A stretch of DNA of 64,000 nt, from contig BSYO01000004.1 in NCBI GenBank assembly GCA_033239525.1, forward strand, positions 17,584,037 to 17,648,036, written 5' to 3'. Each line of letters opens with the position of its first letter. Within the stretch, counting starts at the first letter, position 1. Below the pieces are notes generated by a model that worked only from the letters and a program-made list of their open reading frames with translations, was not told the origin of the DNA and searched no databases. This DNA is from Nepenthes gracilis. Taxonomy: Eukaryota > Streptophyta > Magnoliopsida > Caryophyllales > Nepenthaceae. Positions 1-12,915 of this stretch are shown one piece after another. Both the position numbers and the translations under genes were made by a program.

Positions 1-960
1 ATAGGTGGCCAAGTATGGTGGTCTAATTTGCATTTGATATGGCCTAAAGTTATCAGAAGTATGTGCAATGCTTCTTCAAACTAGTTTTTAAATAATCAAA
101 ACTTAAATTTGGGGTATAATTTGTATTTCTACATAGATTTGTACTAGACTTTAATTTAGATTTAGATTTAAAATTCATCGATTTTGCCCACAGAAGAGTC
201 TTAGTATGTCTCGTATAAATGAGTTTAACTGTATATTTTAATCCAAACCTTTGGACCATCTGTTGCAATACTGTTGGGATTTCTGCGCATGCTATTTGAT
301 CATCCGACTATTGAATTCTATCCCAAATTATGAGCTGATCGGGCCTTGGATTTAGACTTAGACTTGGATTGGACATCTACTTATTGAAATTGATTCGGAT
401 CACTTATATATATGCATATCCCGATGATAACTGATTTCTAATTAATCATTTATTTTAGATTTGGATATTTGATTTGAGTATGAGAGTACCATTGAATTTT
501 AGATCTTGGATTTCTATTAGATTTATTATATCAGCAATTTAAATTTATTTGATTATTTCATTAGATATTTATCCATTTGACCCTCCCTCCAATTTATTGA
601 ACCCATTTGCTTGTATATGATATTTACTAAGTTTTAGGCTCATATTTTATATTTTTTCCTTCAAAGTAGAAGGTTCGAATTCATTGAAGGAGTCAGATGA
701 GTTTTAGAGCAGTATCGTATTCTCTAGTGAGTATTAGATTTATTTAGATTATGATATCTCCGCATGCATCATTATATTTTATGGATAGATTCTATTTAAG
801 CTACTCTTCAATATTGAAGTCGATCGAAAGTGGGCCTTTGAACTGTATATTGAGAATTATTTGGTTGATTTCTTCATTTGAATGAGTTGCTGTTATTATT
901 TGATTTTTACCTTACAACTATTTATAAAAAAAAGTCATATTTATATTGTCCAAACAGTTA
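1..960 (+). repeat. 3' part of a decayed gypsy LTR
   Basis: The stretch shares ordered landmarks with the better preserved LTRs of this window. Around 635-665 it has the 'TTTTAGGCTCATATTTT' block, followed by a pyrimidine-rich stretch and a 'GGAGTCAGATGAG' block. The same order is seen near 17295-17370 and 44955-45020. No coding potential is visible. The left part lies outside the window and no clean end is present, so the edge at about 960 is approximate. Confidence 0.5.
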
Positions 961-1084
961 TCCAATGAGATCCTATGTTGGTTTTACTTTATCGGGTCTC
1001 ATGTAATTGAATTGTCATATCCGAATTTGGGATTTATAAAAATAATATATATGAAATTATAACTAATTATTTAAATGAACCTAT

Positions 1085-2690
1085 TTACGCCGAGTTCATG
1101 ACAAGAAGGAATATAGAAGAAGAGAAAAAAGTAATTTTGAAATATCTTTTGATCAGATCTATCAAATTAAATGTTAAAAACAAGTACCTTAAGCCATATC
1201 TTTGATTTATTTTTATTTCCTACTTGTTTTGCTTAAATTTGATAGTTTTATTATACATATATGTTATTTTTACTTACTCCATTTTGATTATTCATATATA
1301 CAAATAGTTTTAATGAACGATTTGTTGTTTTTGCATGGTTTCATCTGATATTTGAAAAGTTTACGAATTTAAATAAAATGGCTAACTATTTTAAAATATT
1401 AGACTTATATTTCAAATATTTATAAAAGAAATTCATGAAAACTTGCATATAGGTCTTACATGTGATATTCCATACATATACTTTGAGTCAAATTATATTT
1501 TGTATTTGTTTTGATATTTTTACTTTTTCTCTAAAGTGAAAAGTTTTATATTTATACTTTCTCGAAATAAAAGTTTTATTCTTTTTTATCAGAGAGAAAG
1601 TTTTAAGCATTTGCTATAGAGTTCCAGTGTGGTATTTTATGAGAACTATCATAAGGAATTGAATAGAACTAATATATTTATACGTCCTAATATAATCACA
1701 CAAATTTAAGGATTACACCTATTATCCACGGATGATAAAAATATATATATTTATCCATATCTATAAAAAAATATATAAATGGCCCACCTATTGATCTAAA
1801 TAGAAATGATTTAGCTTAAAATTATTAAGAGTATGTATAACCCTTTCTCAAAGTTAGCATTTTGGTTTCTGATTCTCCAATTTAAACATATTTTAAATTT
1901 TTAATATACTTATTTGTATTTGATTTGGATATTCAAGACTTTAATTAAAAATTTATAGGTTTCGACCACTATTTAGATTTGGGATATTAGATTTTGGTTG
2001 GTTTTGTATATTTGAATTGTCTGATATTTGCTTTTGGACTACAAACTTTGCATACGAGACCATGTTTGGGTATCTGTTAATTTGTCATATTGGATGTTTA
2101 GATTTTGGTTCTTACAGATTTTGTACATGTTTTATTAATTTACTCCTTCACTCTGATTAAGAACATATGTTATATATATATATATACACTGATACTTGTT
2201 GAATATTCAGTTTATAATTTTATTAGTCTAACTCATTCCAAATTAGAGGGTTATAGATAACTTGTAGGGAGCTTGGATGAGAACACTGGTTAAGATTTTA
2301 TTTATATTTTGTTACTATTAGATTTATAGATGGATTGTATTTATATTTGATGCATTCTTGAAACTGAGAGAATGATGAATTTTAGCATATTGATTTAGAG
2401 GCTAGGTTTAGATTATTTTGCTGACTGGATCATGGAATTTTAGTCTAAGTTGGATCGATAGTATGATTTGTGTTATTGAATTGCCATTTTTTCTTATGGA
2501 TAATTTGAGCAGGTTTTGACTAGTTGATATTTAGACAGGTAGTTCGGAATGATTCTGTGATGATTGACATTATTGTTTATTATTATTGTTGTTGGTGTCA
2601 TGTGGACATTCATCAAGTACGATCTAGATTTAGGTATTATATTTGGTTGTCTTTTGGGATGAAAATTTATTTATGAATCTTAATTATTGT
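1085..2690 (+). repeat. 5' LTR of decayed Ty3/gypsy element 1
   Basis: This segment aligns by eye, collinearly and over more than 1.5 kb, with 8590-9113 continued at 13385-14475. Shared blocks include the 'GTAATTTTGAA' region near 1130 and 8632, 'TTAGAGGCTAGGTT' near 2395 and 14172, and 'GTTCGGAATGATTCTGTGAT' near 2540 against its variant near 14319. I judge similarity at roughly 80%, not computed. The two copies flank a pol relic in the same orientation, so I read them as the LTR pair of one old element. No terminal TG/CA or target duplication could be fixed. Confidence 0.65.
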
Positions 2691-2699
2691 TAATTACTA

Positions 2700-5270
2700 A
2701 TATTATCTTTTTTTTACCATATATACAAATATTAATATTCGTCAAGCACATATATTTACCAAATGACGGAAGCAGTGCTAAGATCATCAAACCACAATCA
2801 TGTCTAATATACAATATCACCAAGTACACCCTTTTTTTTTCCTATACTTAAGTACAATATTTTACATTCTTCTAAAATTTCACAAAATTGTAGGCAACTT
2901 TCAAACTTTTCTTCCTACTATTGCTCGTCCTTCACCAACTCTTGTGACTCATCTGAAGAGAAGTAAAATAGTAAGAGAGTGAGCTAAATATTCAACAGTG
3001 TACATATCATACAAAGATATGTATTTTTATACAGAATGTACATTAATATACATAAGTAGGATCGGATACATGAAATGCAATGTGTTTATATTTCTTTCTT
3101 TACTAAACTTTTACTGAACCTCATTTCATGACTTACTGAACTTTATTTATTTATCCTTACATTAAGGGACCAAGGCTAGTAGGCCTTACCAACTAACGAA
3201 GTAGACAATCAAAAAAAGGATTTTGTTAACCCACACAATCTAAGGTATATATCCTGTTGATAGGATGGATTGTGCTTACTTCCACAATCGCAGGTTTAAC
3301 CTCCTTTTGCACCCCGAGATGGGTGGTACTACCTACAATCCCGGTAGATAGGGCCGAAATAAAACGGAACGAAATAATTTTTTAATTTTTTACTATAATA
3401 TCCTAAACATGTCAGGGAATATTATCCTCTGAAAAAAGGTCCTTGGTCTAGTTTTTCTTTTTTTAAATTTTGAAAGGAACTCTTATAATTGAACTTAACT
3501 AACTGAACTTAACTGAACTGAACATAATAGAACTTATACCTTTGTTGAGTTCCTACAAAACTTTCGTGAATATAACTTAACATAAATAGATAATATGAAA
3601 CATAGAACAAAATATAAGCCTTGTATACGCAGAAAATTGCATGCTGAACTTTATTTTCGTACTTAGTGTATTTTAATCTACTTAGTTGCTGATTTATTAC
3701 CTGGAACTTAAATAATTTTAATTTAGTACCCAAATATGTTAGTGAGTCGGCTTAGGGTCAGTCTTAATCCAGTTTGACATTTTATTCATAAATCAGAAAT
3801 TTTTCAGTTCGCATGAACCAGTTCGGTTATGGTTGAGAGTCGGTTTACTATTTATTTTGGGCCCAAATTTTTCGGTCAACATCCCACTATCCTCTTGGTT
3901 TAATTGGGTACCGGTTTGGTCAATTTATTTTCTAAATTCGGCCCGGTTCAACCCCTTTTTAGAAACTGCCAAAATCAGCCCCTAGGAGCTGAGTCGGTTC
4001 TGGGCCGATTCAAGGATCCGGCTCAATACCAATCCTAAAGACTTTGGGGTGGCCATTTTACCAGTAGTTAGTTCAACCTTACTAAAAAATATGTTGGTTG
4101 GGTCGGCTGCCAATTCAACCGAATTGGGTCCGATTCAGCCCTTTCTTTCCAACCTGTCAATTGGACTGCAATAGGAACACCCTGGGGCAATTTTGATACT
4201 TTTAATTTTTATGACTAATTCAAGGCCAATTTTTTACCAGTTCGGGGTCCTCTTGTAGCTAAGAGACTTACATTCAAGAAATAATTTGGGTTAGGGTCGG
4301 TCCAGGTTAATTTTTAGGCCGATTTGGGTCAATTTATGGAAACAGATTTTGCATCAGTACCAGTCAAAACAGACAGCTTCTGGCCACGGTTTGAGGATCC
4401 AATGCATAGCTAATTTAGGTTTACTTTTACGAGATGATACTTGAATATCACCATAAGGATCTTAACTAAATGAGGGCACCGGTTGAGCCCATTTGGGGTC
4501 TGATTCAGTGACTATATTCCAACTGCTCCCTGATACATTTCAGCAGGACCACTTGCTGTTCCTGGGTCCAGTTTAATGACCGGTTGAGATTTTCTTGGAC
4601 CTCCGGCTAACATGGTGATGGTTCACCCATAGTACTTACGAATTGAGTCGATTTGGACTCCGGGTCAGCCCATTTTGAGCCCTATTTGGCTAAATTTCAT
4701 ATTCTCAGTTTTCTGCATCACCAGAACCAGTAAGCTAGTTCTGCAGGTAAATTTGGGGCCGATTTTGAACCAGTTCTTGAACGGTTCATAGGTCCATTTT
4801 TTTTCACATTTACAACATCAACTTATGATGTTTAAATAGTTTTAAATGCTAGCCACTTTGGACGTTTCATGGTCAGTTCAAGACAAAAATCAGAAACTGT
4901 CACAGCAGAACCCAGTTTGGGTGCTGTTATGGTTTCCAAGGCTGGTTCACCTTATTATAAATTTTTGCTTTCAATTCTACATGATCATATGATAAATAAG
5001 AGAGTATATGTAAGTATTGGATCAACAATACTTAGAAAGAATTAACCAAAAAATCGGAACAATCGAAGAAAGGTATAAAATACACTTGCCAAAGTTTAGC
5101 ACTCCTCTTCCTGTACTTGCTGTTCACGATCTCCTTCTTCTTTTTTCCTTACTTTCTCTCGAATTTGTTTCACTCAACTTAGCCTCTCTTTACTCCTTCC
5201 TTCTTCCTCCAACATCTCTTACATAAACCTTTTCAAAAATTAAGGTGTCAAGTCTCTAAACCACCTATTC
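2700..5270 (-). repeat. Reverse-oriented LTR-like relic
   Basis: The stretch carries, on the minus strand, landmarks shared with the reverse LTR copies at 20.1-22.3 and 22.6-24.9 kb. They are a 'GGGACCAAGG...AGTAGG...ACCGACTAA'-type block near 3168 (compare 20788 and 23369), and a block reading 'AATACACTTGCC' near 5080 followed by pyrimidine-rich sequence (compare 21640 and 24240). It lies between the 5' LTR and the pol relic of element 1, so it is probably a later insertion or rearrangement there. It contains no credible gene. Short reading frames at 2800, 3509 and 5017 look accidental. Confidence 0.45.
3740..4960. repeat. Motif-dense region built from degenerate CCGGTT/GGTTCGG words
   Basis: About 1.2 kb with many scattered variants of short words such as 'CAGTTCGG', 'GGGTCGGC', 'GGGCCGATT' and 'CCGGTTGAG'. 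They recur on one strand without a regular period that I can see. The text also returns several times to phrases like 'AAACTG(C/T)CA...AG'. It sits inside the reverse LTR-like stretch and may be a decayed tandem-repeat section of that LTR. No reading frame of interest. Confidence 0.35.
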
Positions 5271-5369
5271 CATGCAACAAATACTCGACTGCCAGTAAAT
5301 TTTGGTTGCTCCCAAATTTGGACCAGTATCCAGTTTAGTCACCTCCCCCTAATCTAGGTAATTATTATG

Positions 5370-5720
5370 CTAGTTTCAGAGCTCCATGTGGCCGTGCATG
5401 CTGATGCATTAGCAGCTCATGATGCTGCTTACATGGTCTTAGAAATCGGCTGCATCAGCAGCTGTGTAATGGAGCAGCAGTGCAACAAAATGGCTGCTGT
5501 AATTTTGACATAATCCATACTTATCCTATGCATATATATATTATTTTAGGCTTATCTAGTTGTTAGGAGAATACAGTATATTATCTTCATAATTCAAAGT
5601 CCAACTTTGCTGCTAGAGTTACTGGTGCCGTGTGCTGATTCCTTTTTGGCTCTCTTGGCATGCTACTGATGCCGTGATGATGCCGAGCTGATGTCAGTTT
5701 CTTGGCTGCTGAGTGAGCAG
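5370..5720. repeat. GCTGC/CAGC-rich short-word cluster
   Basis: The sequence repeats words built on GCTG, GATGC and CAGC (for example 'GCAGCTCATGATGCTGC' near 5411 and 'TGGCTGCTGAGTGAGCAGC' near 5702) on both strands, so it can form several weak hairpins. It separates the reverse LTR-like relic from the pol relic. I see no gene. Confidence 0.4.
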
Positions 5721-5949
5721 CTTTTCCTTCTTCAAAATATGTCTAAGTAATGGTACTTTAATGTTCTCTAAATATATTTCTAACTATAGTATATTGTGTA
5801 GGTAAAATTTTTCATGGAAGTGGGAATGACAAAGCTGCCAAGTGGCAACTTGCCAACCGGGTGGAGCAAGGCAGATTTTGCCTACTTTAGGAGAATTAAA
5901 TTAAGGTGGTCGGTTGTGAGTATGTGGGGAATTAAGACATGAAAATTTA

Positions 5950-8546
5950 TTATAGTTATCAAAGATCATCCTGGATTAATTTTGTCACAAACCGGATTAC
6001 ATATCACACTCCGTAATAAGTTCCTGGCTTTCGAGTTTTGAATTGTGGTCCTTACACTAGTGCTCTTTATGAAGAAGAAGGACGGATCGATGAGATTATA
6101 TATTGATTATTAAAAATTAAATAAGATCACAATTAAGAATAAGTACCCTCTTTTAAGAATTGATTATTTATTCAATCAATTGTAAGGAGTTTAGACTTTT
6201 TCTGAGATTGATTTGCATTTGAGTACCATCAATTGAAGATTAAGCATGAGGACATACCAAAGACAGCTTTTAGAATAATGTATGGCTATTATAAATTTTT
6301 GGTAATACTTTTTAGATTAACAAATACACCTACAGCTTTTATAGATCTCATAAATCGGATATTTTAATCCTGTTTTGATCAATTTTTGGTAGTTTTTATT
6401 GATGATATTTTGATTTATTTCAAGAGTTTTGAGGAGCACAAAATTCATTTGAGAATTGCATTGTAAACTTTGAGGGAAAGATAGCTATTTGCTAAATAAA
6501 AGAAATACAAGTTTTTGTAAGAAGAAATATCATTTTTGAGACATATAGGTTCTAAAGAAGGTGTTTCAATGGATCTAAAAAAGATTGAAGTCGCGGCTGG
6601 TTGAGAATGACCAACTAATGTTATAGAGGTATGAAATTTCTTGGGTTTAGCTAGTTATTATAGACATTTTGTTGAGAACTTTTTGATGATTGTGGTGCCA
6701 CTAATGCATTTAACTTAAAAGCAAATGATTTTTCTTTAGAGTGAAGATTAGGAAATAAGTTTTAAAGTGTTAAAGGATAGATTGACCTCCGTACTGATAT
6801 TGTCGATTTTAGATGGATCGGGAGGTTTTGTAGTACATTATGATATTTCAAAGAAAGGTTTGGATTGTGTTCTAATACAATGTGGGCAAGTAGTTGCTTA
6901 TGGGTCAAGACTGTTGAAAGCTCACAAATAGAATTATCTCACCCATAATTTGGATTTGACAACTGTGATTTTTGCCCTGAAGATTTAGAGGCATTATTTA
7001 AATGGAGAGAAGTTTATACTATACTCCAATTATAAGAGCTTAAAATATTTATCACGTTGAAGGAATGAATATGCGACAACATTAATGAATGAATTTGTTG
7101 AAGGATTATAATTATAAAATCCTATATCAATCAAGGAGGGTGAATATGTTTATTGATACTTTGAGTCAAAAATCTTCAAGTATGATGACTCATTTGATAA
7201 TCAAGGAATAGAAAATATTGGATAAAATGAATAGTTGTAATATTTGTTTACATTCCTAGAGGTTGAGAATGATTTTGTCATACTTTTAAGTACTACCTGT
7301 GATTATAGAGAAGATCAAGAAGACCCAAATGAATGAATCATATTTCACAGAGATTGTCAGAAATTTGATTAATGAGTCACAAGTAGATTTTAATATTCGA
7401 GTGGATGAAATTCTTCAATTTTGAGATAAAATTTGTGTGCTAACTATTGAAGAATTAAATGAAGAAATTTTAAATAAAAATTATAGAATAAAGTATACCA
7501 TTCATTCTAGAGTGAATAGTACATAGAAAGATATGAAAAAACTTTTTTGGTGGCGAAATATAAGACGGGAGATTGCAACATATGTGGTAAGGTGTATTGT
7601 GTACCTAGTTAAAGTCGACCATTAGAAACCCCAAGAATTTTTGTACCCTTTACCAATTTCTAATTAAAAATGAGAATATATCACGATAGATTTTATTTTA
7701 GGATTACCTATGATGGTAGAAATTCGGATGTTATTTGGCTAATCATGGATAGGCTAATGAAATCCAAGAGATCATTTAGCATATTTGTATATAAATGAGA
7801 TTATAAAGATGCATGGTATTCTAATTTCGATAGTTTTTTTATCGTGATTTGAGATTTGTGTTTAAATTTTAGAAAAGTTTGCATATAGAGTTGGGTACTA
7901 AAATAAAATTTAGTATGGCATTTCACTCTTGGACAAATGATCAACCGAAGAGAACTATTTAGATATTGGAAGATATGTTGAGGGTATTTATTTTGGAGAT
8001 GAAAAGAAATTAGGATAATTTTTACCATAGGCTAAATTTACATATAATAGCAGTTATCAGTCCGGTATTTGGATGGCCCCTTTTGAGGCATCAGACAGAC
8101 AGAGATGTATGTCTCTTATTAATTGAGAAGAGATTGCTAATCGTAAATATTTAGGGCCCAACATTATTCTTGACACTTCTGATAAGATTAAAATAATTTA
8201 AAATTATCTTATTGTTGCCCAAAATCATTAGAAGAGTTATACTGATCGAAGGAGATCTGACTTAAGGTTTAAAGTTGGTGACCATATATTTTTAAAGATA
8301 TCTCCTCGGAAAGAAAACTCAAGATTCGGAGTAAGAGGAAAATTAATGTCAATATTTGTTCGAGTATTTAAAAATTTACAAGGGACTAGAGAGGTGGCTT
8401 ATAGATTATCTTTACCTTCAAATTCAACGGATTGCCATGATATTTTTCGTATATCTATGTTGAGTAAGTGTGCGTTTGATCTTTCGCATGTTATCAAGGA
8501 TGAGAAACAAGTGTGCGGACTAGCGGTCGTGCATCAATTCATATAA
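5950..8546 (+). pseudogene. Ty3/gypsy pol relic (RT, RNase H, integrase)
   Basis: Conceptual translation on the plus strand, moving between frames, shows a decayed polyprotein in the normal order. Around 6060-6420 is reverse transcriptase: 'KKKDGS', 'NKITIKNKYPL', 'FSEIDLHL', 'FGLTN' and the active-site box 'VVFIDDILIY'. Around 6580-7050 the connection and RNase H region follow ('FLGLASYYRHFVENF', 'VVAYGSRLLKAH'). Near 7490-7700 is the integrase zinc-finger region ('YTIHSRV', 'LFWWRNIRREIA'), then a catalytic-core remnant. The integrase C-terminus near 8270-8510 reads 'HIFLKISPRKE' and 'EVAYRLSLPS'. Many stops and frameshifts show it is dead. The order RT-RH-IN is that of Ty3/gypsy, probably a chromovirus of the Tekay/Del kind. 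Gag is not recognisable upstream. Confidence 0.85.
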
Positions 8547-8589
8547 ATAAGTGTACCTGCCAATGTTTTCAAGCATTTTTGCAGGAAAA

Positions 8590-9113
8590 GACGAGAAAGG
8601 AGAGAGAAAGAGAAAGGAAGGAAGAGAAGAAAGGTAATTTTGAAGCATCTTTTAATCAAATCTTTTACATTAAATGTTAAAGCTAAATATCCTTAAACCC
8701 TATCTTTGATCTTTTTCCATTTTTCTTCTTATTTTATTTACATTTGGTGGTTTTATTATACATGCATATTATTTTTACTTGCCTTATTTTAATTATTCGT
8801 GCAAGAATATAGCTTTATCGGATGGTTAGAAGTTTTTTTTTTTTTTTGTTTCAACAAATATTTGAGAAGTTTAATGATTTGAAGAAAATGGGCAACTATT
8901 TTACAATATTGGACTTCTATTCAAAATATTTGTAAAGAAAAGTCATGATATGGGCCTTACGTGTGGTCTTTCATTCATGTATTTTGTGTTGTGCTTTATT
9001 TTATACTCACTTCATTTTTATACTTTCTCCTATGGTAAAAAGTTTTAATATTTATATTTTTTAAAGTGAAAGTTTTCTACTTTTTTGTCAAAGAGAAAAA
9101 ATTTTGGACATTT
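8590..9113 (+). repeat. 3' LTR of element 1, first part
   Basis: This aligns with about 1095-1615 in the 5' LTR of the same element, including a purine-rich run followed by 'GGTAATTTTGAAGCATC'. It stops at about 9113-9118, where the Sirevirus-like element begins, and the alignment resumes at about 13385. The junction with the pol relic (8546-8590) has no polypurine tract, so the LTR start is probably deleted. Confidence 0.65.
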
Positions 9114-9118
9114 GTTAT

Positions 9119-10213
9119 TAAAGGAAACTTTTTGTCCCAAATCAAACAAAAGTTTTGACCCCTTGATAAATTAACGAAAGAAATATAAAAATAAATATTC
9201 AATATACATAAAGAATATTTCAATCTAGATGACGCAAACAGCAACAAGCATAAAGTGTAAAGTAATAAAAAATAATATAAGGATGCAATTTTTGGAGATG
9301 AAGGAAAACCTCGATAACCACGGCTATCGAGTACAACCCTCCGAGTTTCAACGGTCAGGGAAGATATGCACTATAAAAATCAACTTACAGACCAAGTGGT
9401 AACGACGCACTAACCAAATCGACTTACTCCCGTCACGGGATCTCTACCAAGGAACTCCGTCGATTTGTTCATGGCAACGAAATCGGACGCCTTTTGGTTT
9501 TTACTTTAATCTTTCCACACAAATCGCTTGAAGAACCAAACACCATCGGAACCCTTTCTTCACAATACCAACGTCGCCAATGAAGATAAACGTGTAAGAA
9601 GTGTTGTATCGGTAAAGTGAAAGTGGTAAAAAAATCGTTATCACAAGAACACACGAATGTATATAAGGTTTTCTCAAATGGAGCAATAATTAAGCATGAG
9701 GATTTAGTTTTCTCTTCAAGTGGGTGCTCCAGAATGCATAAGCAAGAAGTAGGGCAACTAAAAGAAGGAAGAAATATATAGAGAGGCTCGAAAAAGACGT
9801 TTAAGAAAATGACCATTGCCGAGAGAGCGTGGCGAGCCTGCCCAGGGTTTCAAGAGGGAAATGCATGGACGCTCGAGCGAGCAGGCAGTGAGTTTCAGGC
9901 ACAAGATTACTGATTTTAGGGCTCGAGCGCATGATAGGCGCGAGGCTTCTGGAATTGGGGTTCGAGCGAATGATGAGGGCACAGCAGGCGCGAAGCTACT
10001 GGAATTGAGGCTCAAGTGGATGGCGAGGGAACATCAGGCGCGATTCTACTCGAAATTGAGTTCGAGCACAAAGCAAGCGAACAGTAGGCGCAGGACACTG
10101 TGAACGGACAGCCACGAAAATAAGTTGATATAGCATCTCAATAAATATAACCCAGTATTGACACACGATCAAATATGGTCACGAAATATGCCAATACAAA
10201 AATGATCCTAACA
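9119..10213 (-). repeat. 3' LTR of the Sirevirus-like element
   Basis: On the minus strand it starts TGTTAGG at 10213 and ends near 9119, about 1095 bp. Its first half is GC- and CpG-rich and contains a ~50-bp tandem repeat, listed separately. Its second half is AT-rich. The copy at 12916-13379 repeats the part from about 9765 to 10213 with obvious homology, including the terminal phrase 'CCAATACAAAAATGATCCTA' on the plus strand. Confidence 0.7.
9870..10100 (-). repeat. About 50-bp tandem repeat inside the LTR (about 4 copies)
   Basis: Successive units on the plus strand contain 'GGCTCGAGCGCATGATAGG', then 'GGTTCGAGCGAATGATGAGG', 'GGCTCAAGTGGATGGCGAGG' and 'GTTCGAGCACAAAGCAAGCG'. Several are followed by 'CAGGCGCGA...CTACTGGAATTGA'-like text. 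The spacing is about 50 bp. The same array is visible in the other LTR at about 13080-13255, so it belongs to the element and predates this insertion. Confidence 0.7.
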
Positions 10214-10227
10214 ATCCCCTCCTTTGG
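10214..10227 (-). other. Polypurine tract of the Sirevirus-like element
   Basis: The minus strand reads 'CCAAAGGAGGGGATTG' immediately before the TGTTAGG start of the LTR. A purine run in this position primes plus-strand synthesis in LTR retrotransposons. It fixes the orientation of the element as minus. Confidence 0.65.
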
Positions 10228-10443
10228 CAATTTCGTGACAAAACCACATAAAGAAAAAAAATATAAAAAATAAAAAGGATAAGAAAAGTATGGATTCAGA
10301 TACCACCGAAATAGAACCTGTGTATATTAAAATCTACACTTGGTGAGAAACAAAAATAATACAAAACGTAAATAATTAAGGACACAAAAATTGCTATGCT
10401 GATACTATAACTATCGTGCCGATACTATAGCTGTGGTACCTAC

Positions 10444-12162
10444 TTAACTATGGTTAGTACAAATAGATATAATACAAATAGATATAATATATCTATAGCA
10501 ACATAAAACTAAGACACCCATGCATAGTAACATATAGCAACATAGATGACATGAAAGAATAGAAACATTAAGGAAGTCACCAAAACTCATAAAAATATCA
10601 AGACTAATAAAGTCATCACAACTCCCCCCAAATAATACAAGAAAAACTCCCCCTAAATAGTACACAAAAGAATATCTCCGTCTAGCAAAAATAGTGGTCT
10701 CCCCCTTTTTGTCACAAAAAACCAAAGAGAGGGGATCACTTGGTTCCAGAAGAATCACCGGAGGACTAACGGCCATACTGACATAGCAACCGTCTAATCG
10801 CAACCTCCTGAGTACCCAAGCGGGCGTCAAGACGCTCAAAACCGGCAAAGAGATCTGAACGCAATTAAGACTGGGAAGTATAAATATGCTCCTACGAGGA
10901 ATATAGATGCTCAAAGCGATCGGCAAGACGAGACATCTGACCCATCAAGGTTGCGGATAAAGAGGTGAAGTGCCTGGGAGGAGCAGATGGTCTAGAACCC
11001 GAGGGATTAGGGAAGGACAAGGCAGAGCAAGACGGTCTAGCCTCAGGTTGATAGGAAGAAACCTCAGGGAGAGGCTCATCTGACGGCTCATGGGGATGCT
11101 CTACAAAGCATGAGTATGTGATCGGTTGTAGGTAAAGGTGGTGGAGGAGATGGGGCGTGCAAGTTAGAGACGAGGAAGATCGAAAAAATGAAGACCTAGT
11201 CCAGCAAGCAACCGCTGAATGAGACAACTATGGGGAAGTTGTCATCCTTACATGTGTTGAAATGGGAGAAGATGTGAAAACAGAAGTGGGACGGCAAATC
11301 AATAAGCCCGTACTCAAGAGTGTATAGAGAAACAGGGCTTTTTCAAGGGGGATGGAGGAGAAATGTGAGACAGGAAAAATATTCTTGAGTATGATGCGAC
11401 TCACGACTAGACGCCAAGTGAAAAGAAGCAAAGTTTTAAAAGATCGCTCATTCCACTCCATAGGTGAACCATAAAGGAAGGTAGCGATCTCATTGGGTTG
11501 TGACCTAGAGAGCAGGGTGAAGGGGTAGTTGGAATTTTCCACCCGATGAAGTCCAAGAACCCGTGCAATCACATCCGGGGTAATTCAGAGGTGTCGCCCC
11601 CGCAAGAAAGTCAAAAAGGATGTGAGAGAAGACTCACGAATATTGGAGTAAAATTCTTAAATGATGATAGCAAAATAAGCAATCAAACTAGTGAGGACCG
11701 GCTCCCAATGATAGTTGGTGAAGACAGAAGAGATGAAGGGGTCAAGGAAGGTAAGGCAGACTTCCCGTTCAAGAAAATGTTGCTGCTGAGACTTGCCGAG
11801 GTGAATAAGGCCTTAGCGTCAGGATTGATAAAGCGATCGGGGGTGGAGAGCCCATTCGGCTGATTGCACTTGCCAATCGATTTGTGAGCAAATGATTTTT
11901 GTGAGCCTGACATCTGCAATACACACATAAGAGAGAACTTTAAGAACACCCAAATAATGATACGCCGACGTGTCTTTTTTTTTTGTGAGTGTGGTGCTGT
12001 GTGTGTGTGGGTGGGACAGGAGCAATGCCTGGCAGGCGCGAAGCATGTGCCTAATGTGCGGCGCCTAGAAATAGGGCAGCGCTCCAGCAGTGCGCTACCA
12101 TGGCAACACGTGAGCCACAGTCCGTGCGAGAGAGGCCAGGTTGGATCCACGGCTGGTACCAC
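10444..12162 (-). pseudogene. Retroelement gag-like / 'putative plant transposon protein' reading-frame remnants
   Basis: Three consecutive minus-strand open segments (12162-11683, 11572-11228, 11227-10892) and a fourth (10926-10444) together resemble the 'putative plant transposon protein' domain seen in plant retroelement proteins. The first contains 'FINPDAKALFTS'. The second contains 'EIATFLYGSPMEWNERSF' and 'RLVVSRIILKNIFPVS', which fit the family pattern of a capsid-like helical domain. The 11227 segment ends in residues suited to a short helix ('MGQMSRLADRFEHLYSS'). The fourth includes 'VFCDKKGE', the translated form of the GACAAAAAGGGGGAGA landmark. Frames are broken between the segments. 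The assignment rests on recalled family patterns and is moderate. Confidence 0.5.
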
Positions 12163-12915
12163 CTAACCATGGTGAGGTCGGCAAGGGTCACAGACTAAGG
12201 GAGGCGCCATGGGTGCTGGGATTCACCAAGAAACAAGGGAGGCACCATGGGCGCTATGACTGGACACACAAAATCCACACACAAACTGGTGGATCTGGAG
12301 CGAAACGGTAAGAAATCGGTGAAGTCAGCCAAAATTGGAGTAACCCATGAGGAGCTCCAGCAAAATAAGCAAGGGAAAAAGGGCGACGCCGCCATTAATG
12401 GTGAAAGAAAGCACCGAAGGCCAAATACAAAGCGAAGAGAGAAAATTACCTAGAGAGATGTCCATAATTGAGAGGAATGAAGGCAGATCTGGAGGTTGGT
12501 GAGAGAGAAAGGAGGCAGGAGAGAGTGGAAAGCGAGCGAGAACAGAGAGCGTTGAATGAGGGTTTGGTGAGGCGCTTGCTGCTCGCTAAAAGATAAAGCG
12601 AGAGCCAGCGGCGCTTGAGCTAGTGGAAGGTAGGCGCACGTAGTTTGCGCTCGCTGCCCCTTTTTTGTTTCTTTTTTAAAATTGAATAGAAGTCATTCCT
12701 CGGGAGGCGAATAAACACTGATGGCTGTTCTAAAAAATTCAAAATGCACACTATCCAAAGTTTAGTGAGAATGTCAAGCAGCAGATTGTTGGTCATGGAG
12801 CTCACTTTTCTTGATCCATATTTTCTTACTACATTTTATAGTGTTAATTAAATTCGTCACTTGATCATTTAAAATGTTGATGCATTGAATGAAGGAAGTT
12901 TAAAATGTTGATTCG
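12163..12915. other. Internal region of the Sirevirus-like element without a recognisable gene
   Basis: The left part (about 12160-12650) is GC-richer and purine-biased on the plus strand. The right part (about 12660-12915) is AT-rich and holds a short direct repetition of 'TTTAAAATGTTGAT' with 'TTCGTCACT' near 12850-12930. I see no primer-binding site and no coding segment I would defend. The right LTR ends abruptly at about 12916, so sequence has probably been lost or rearranged here. Confidence 0.4.
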
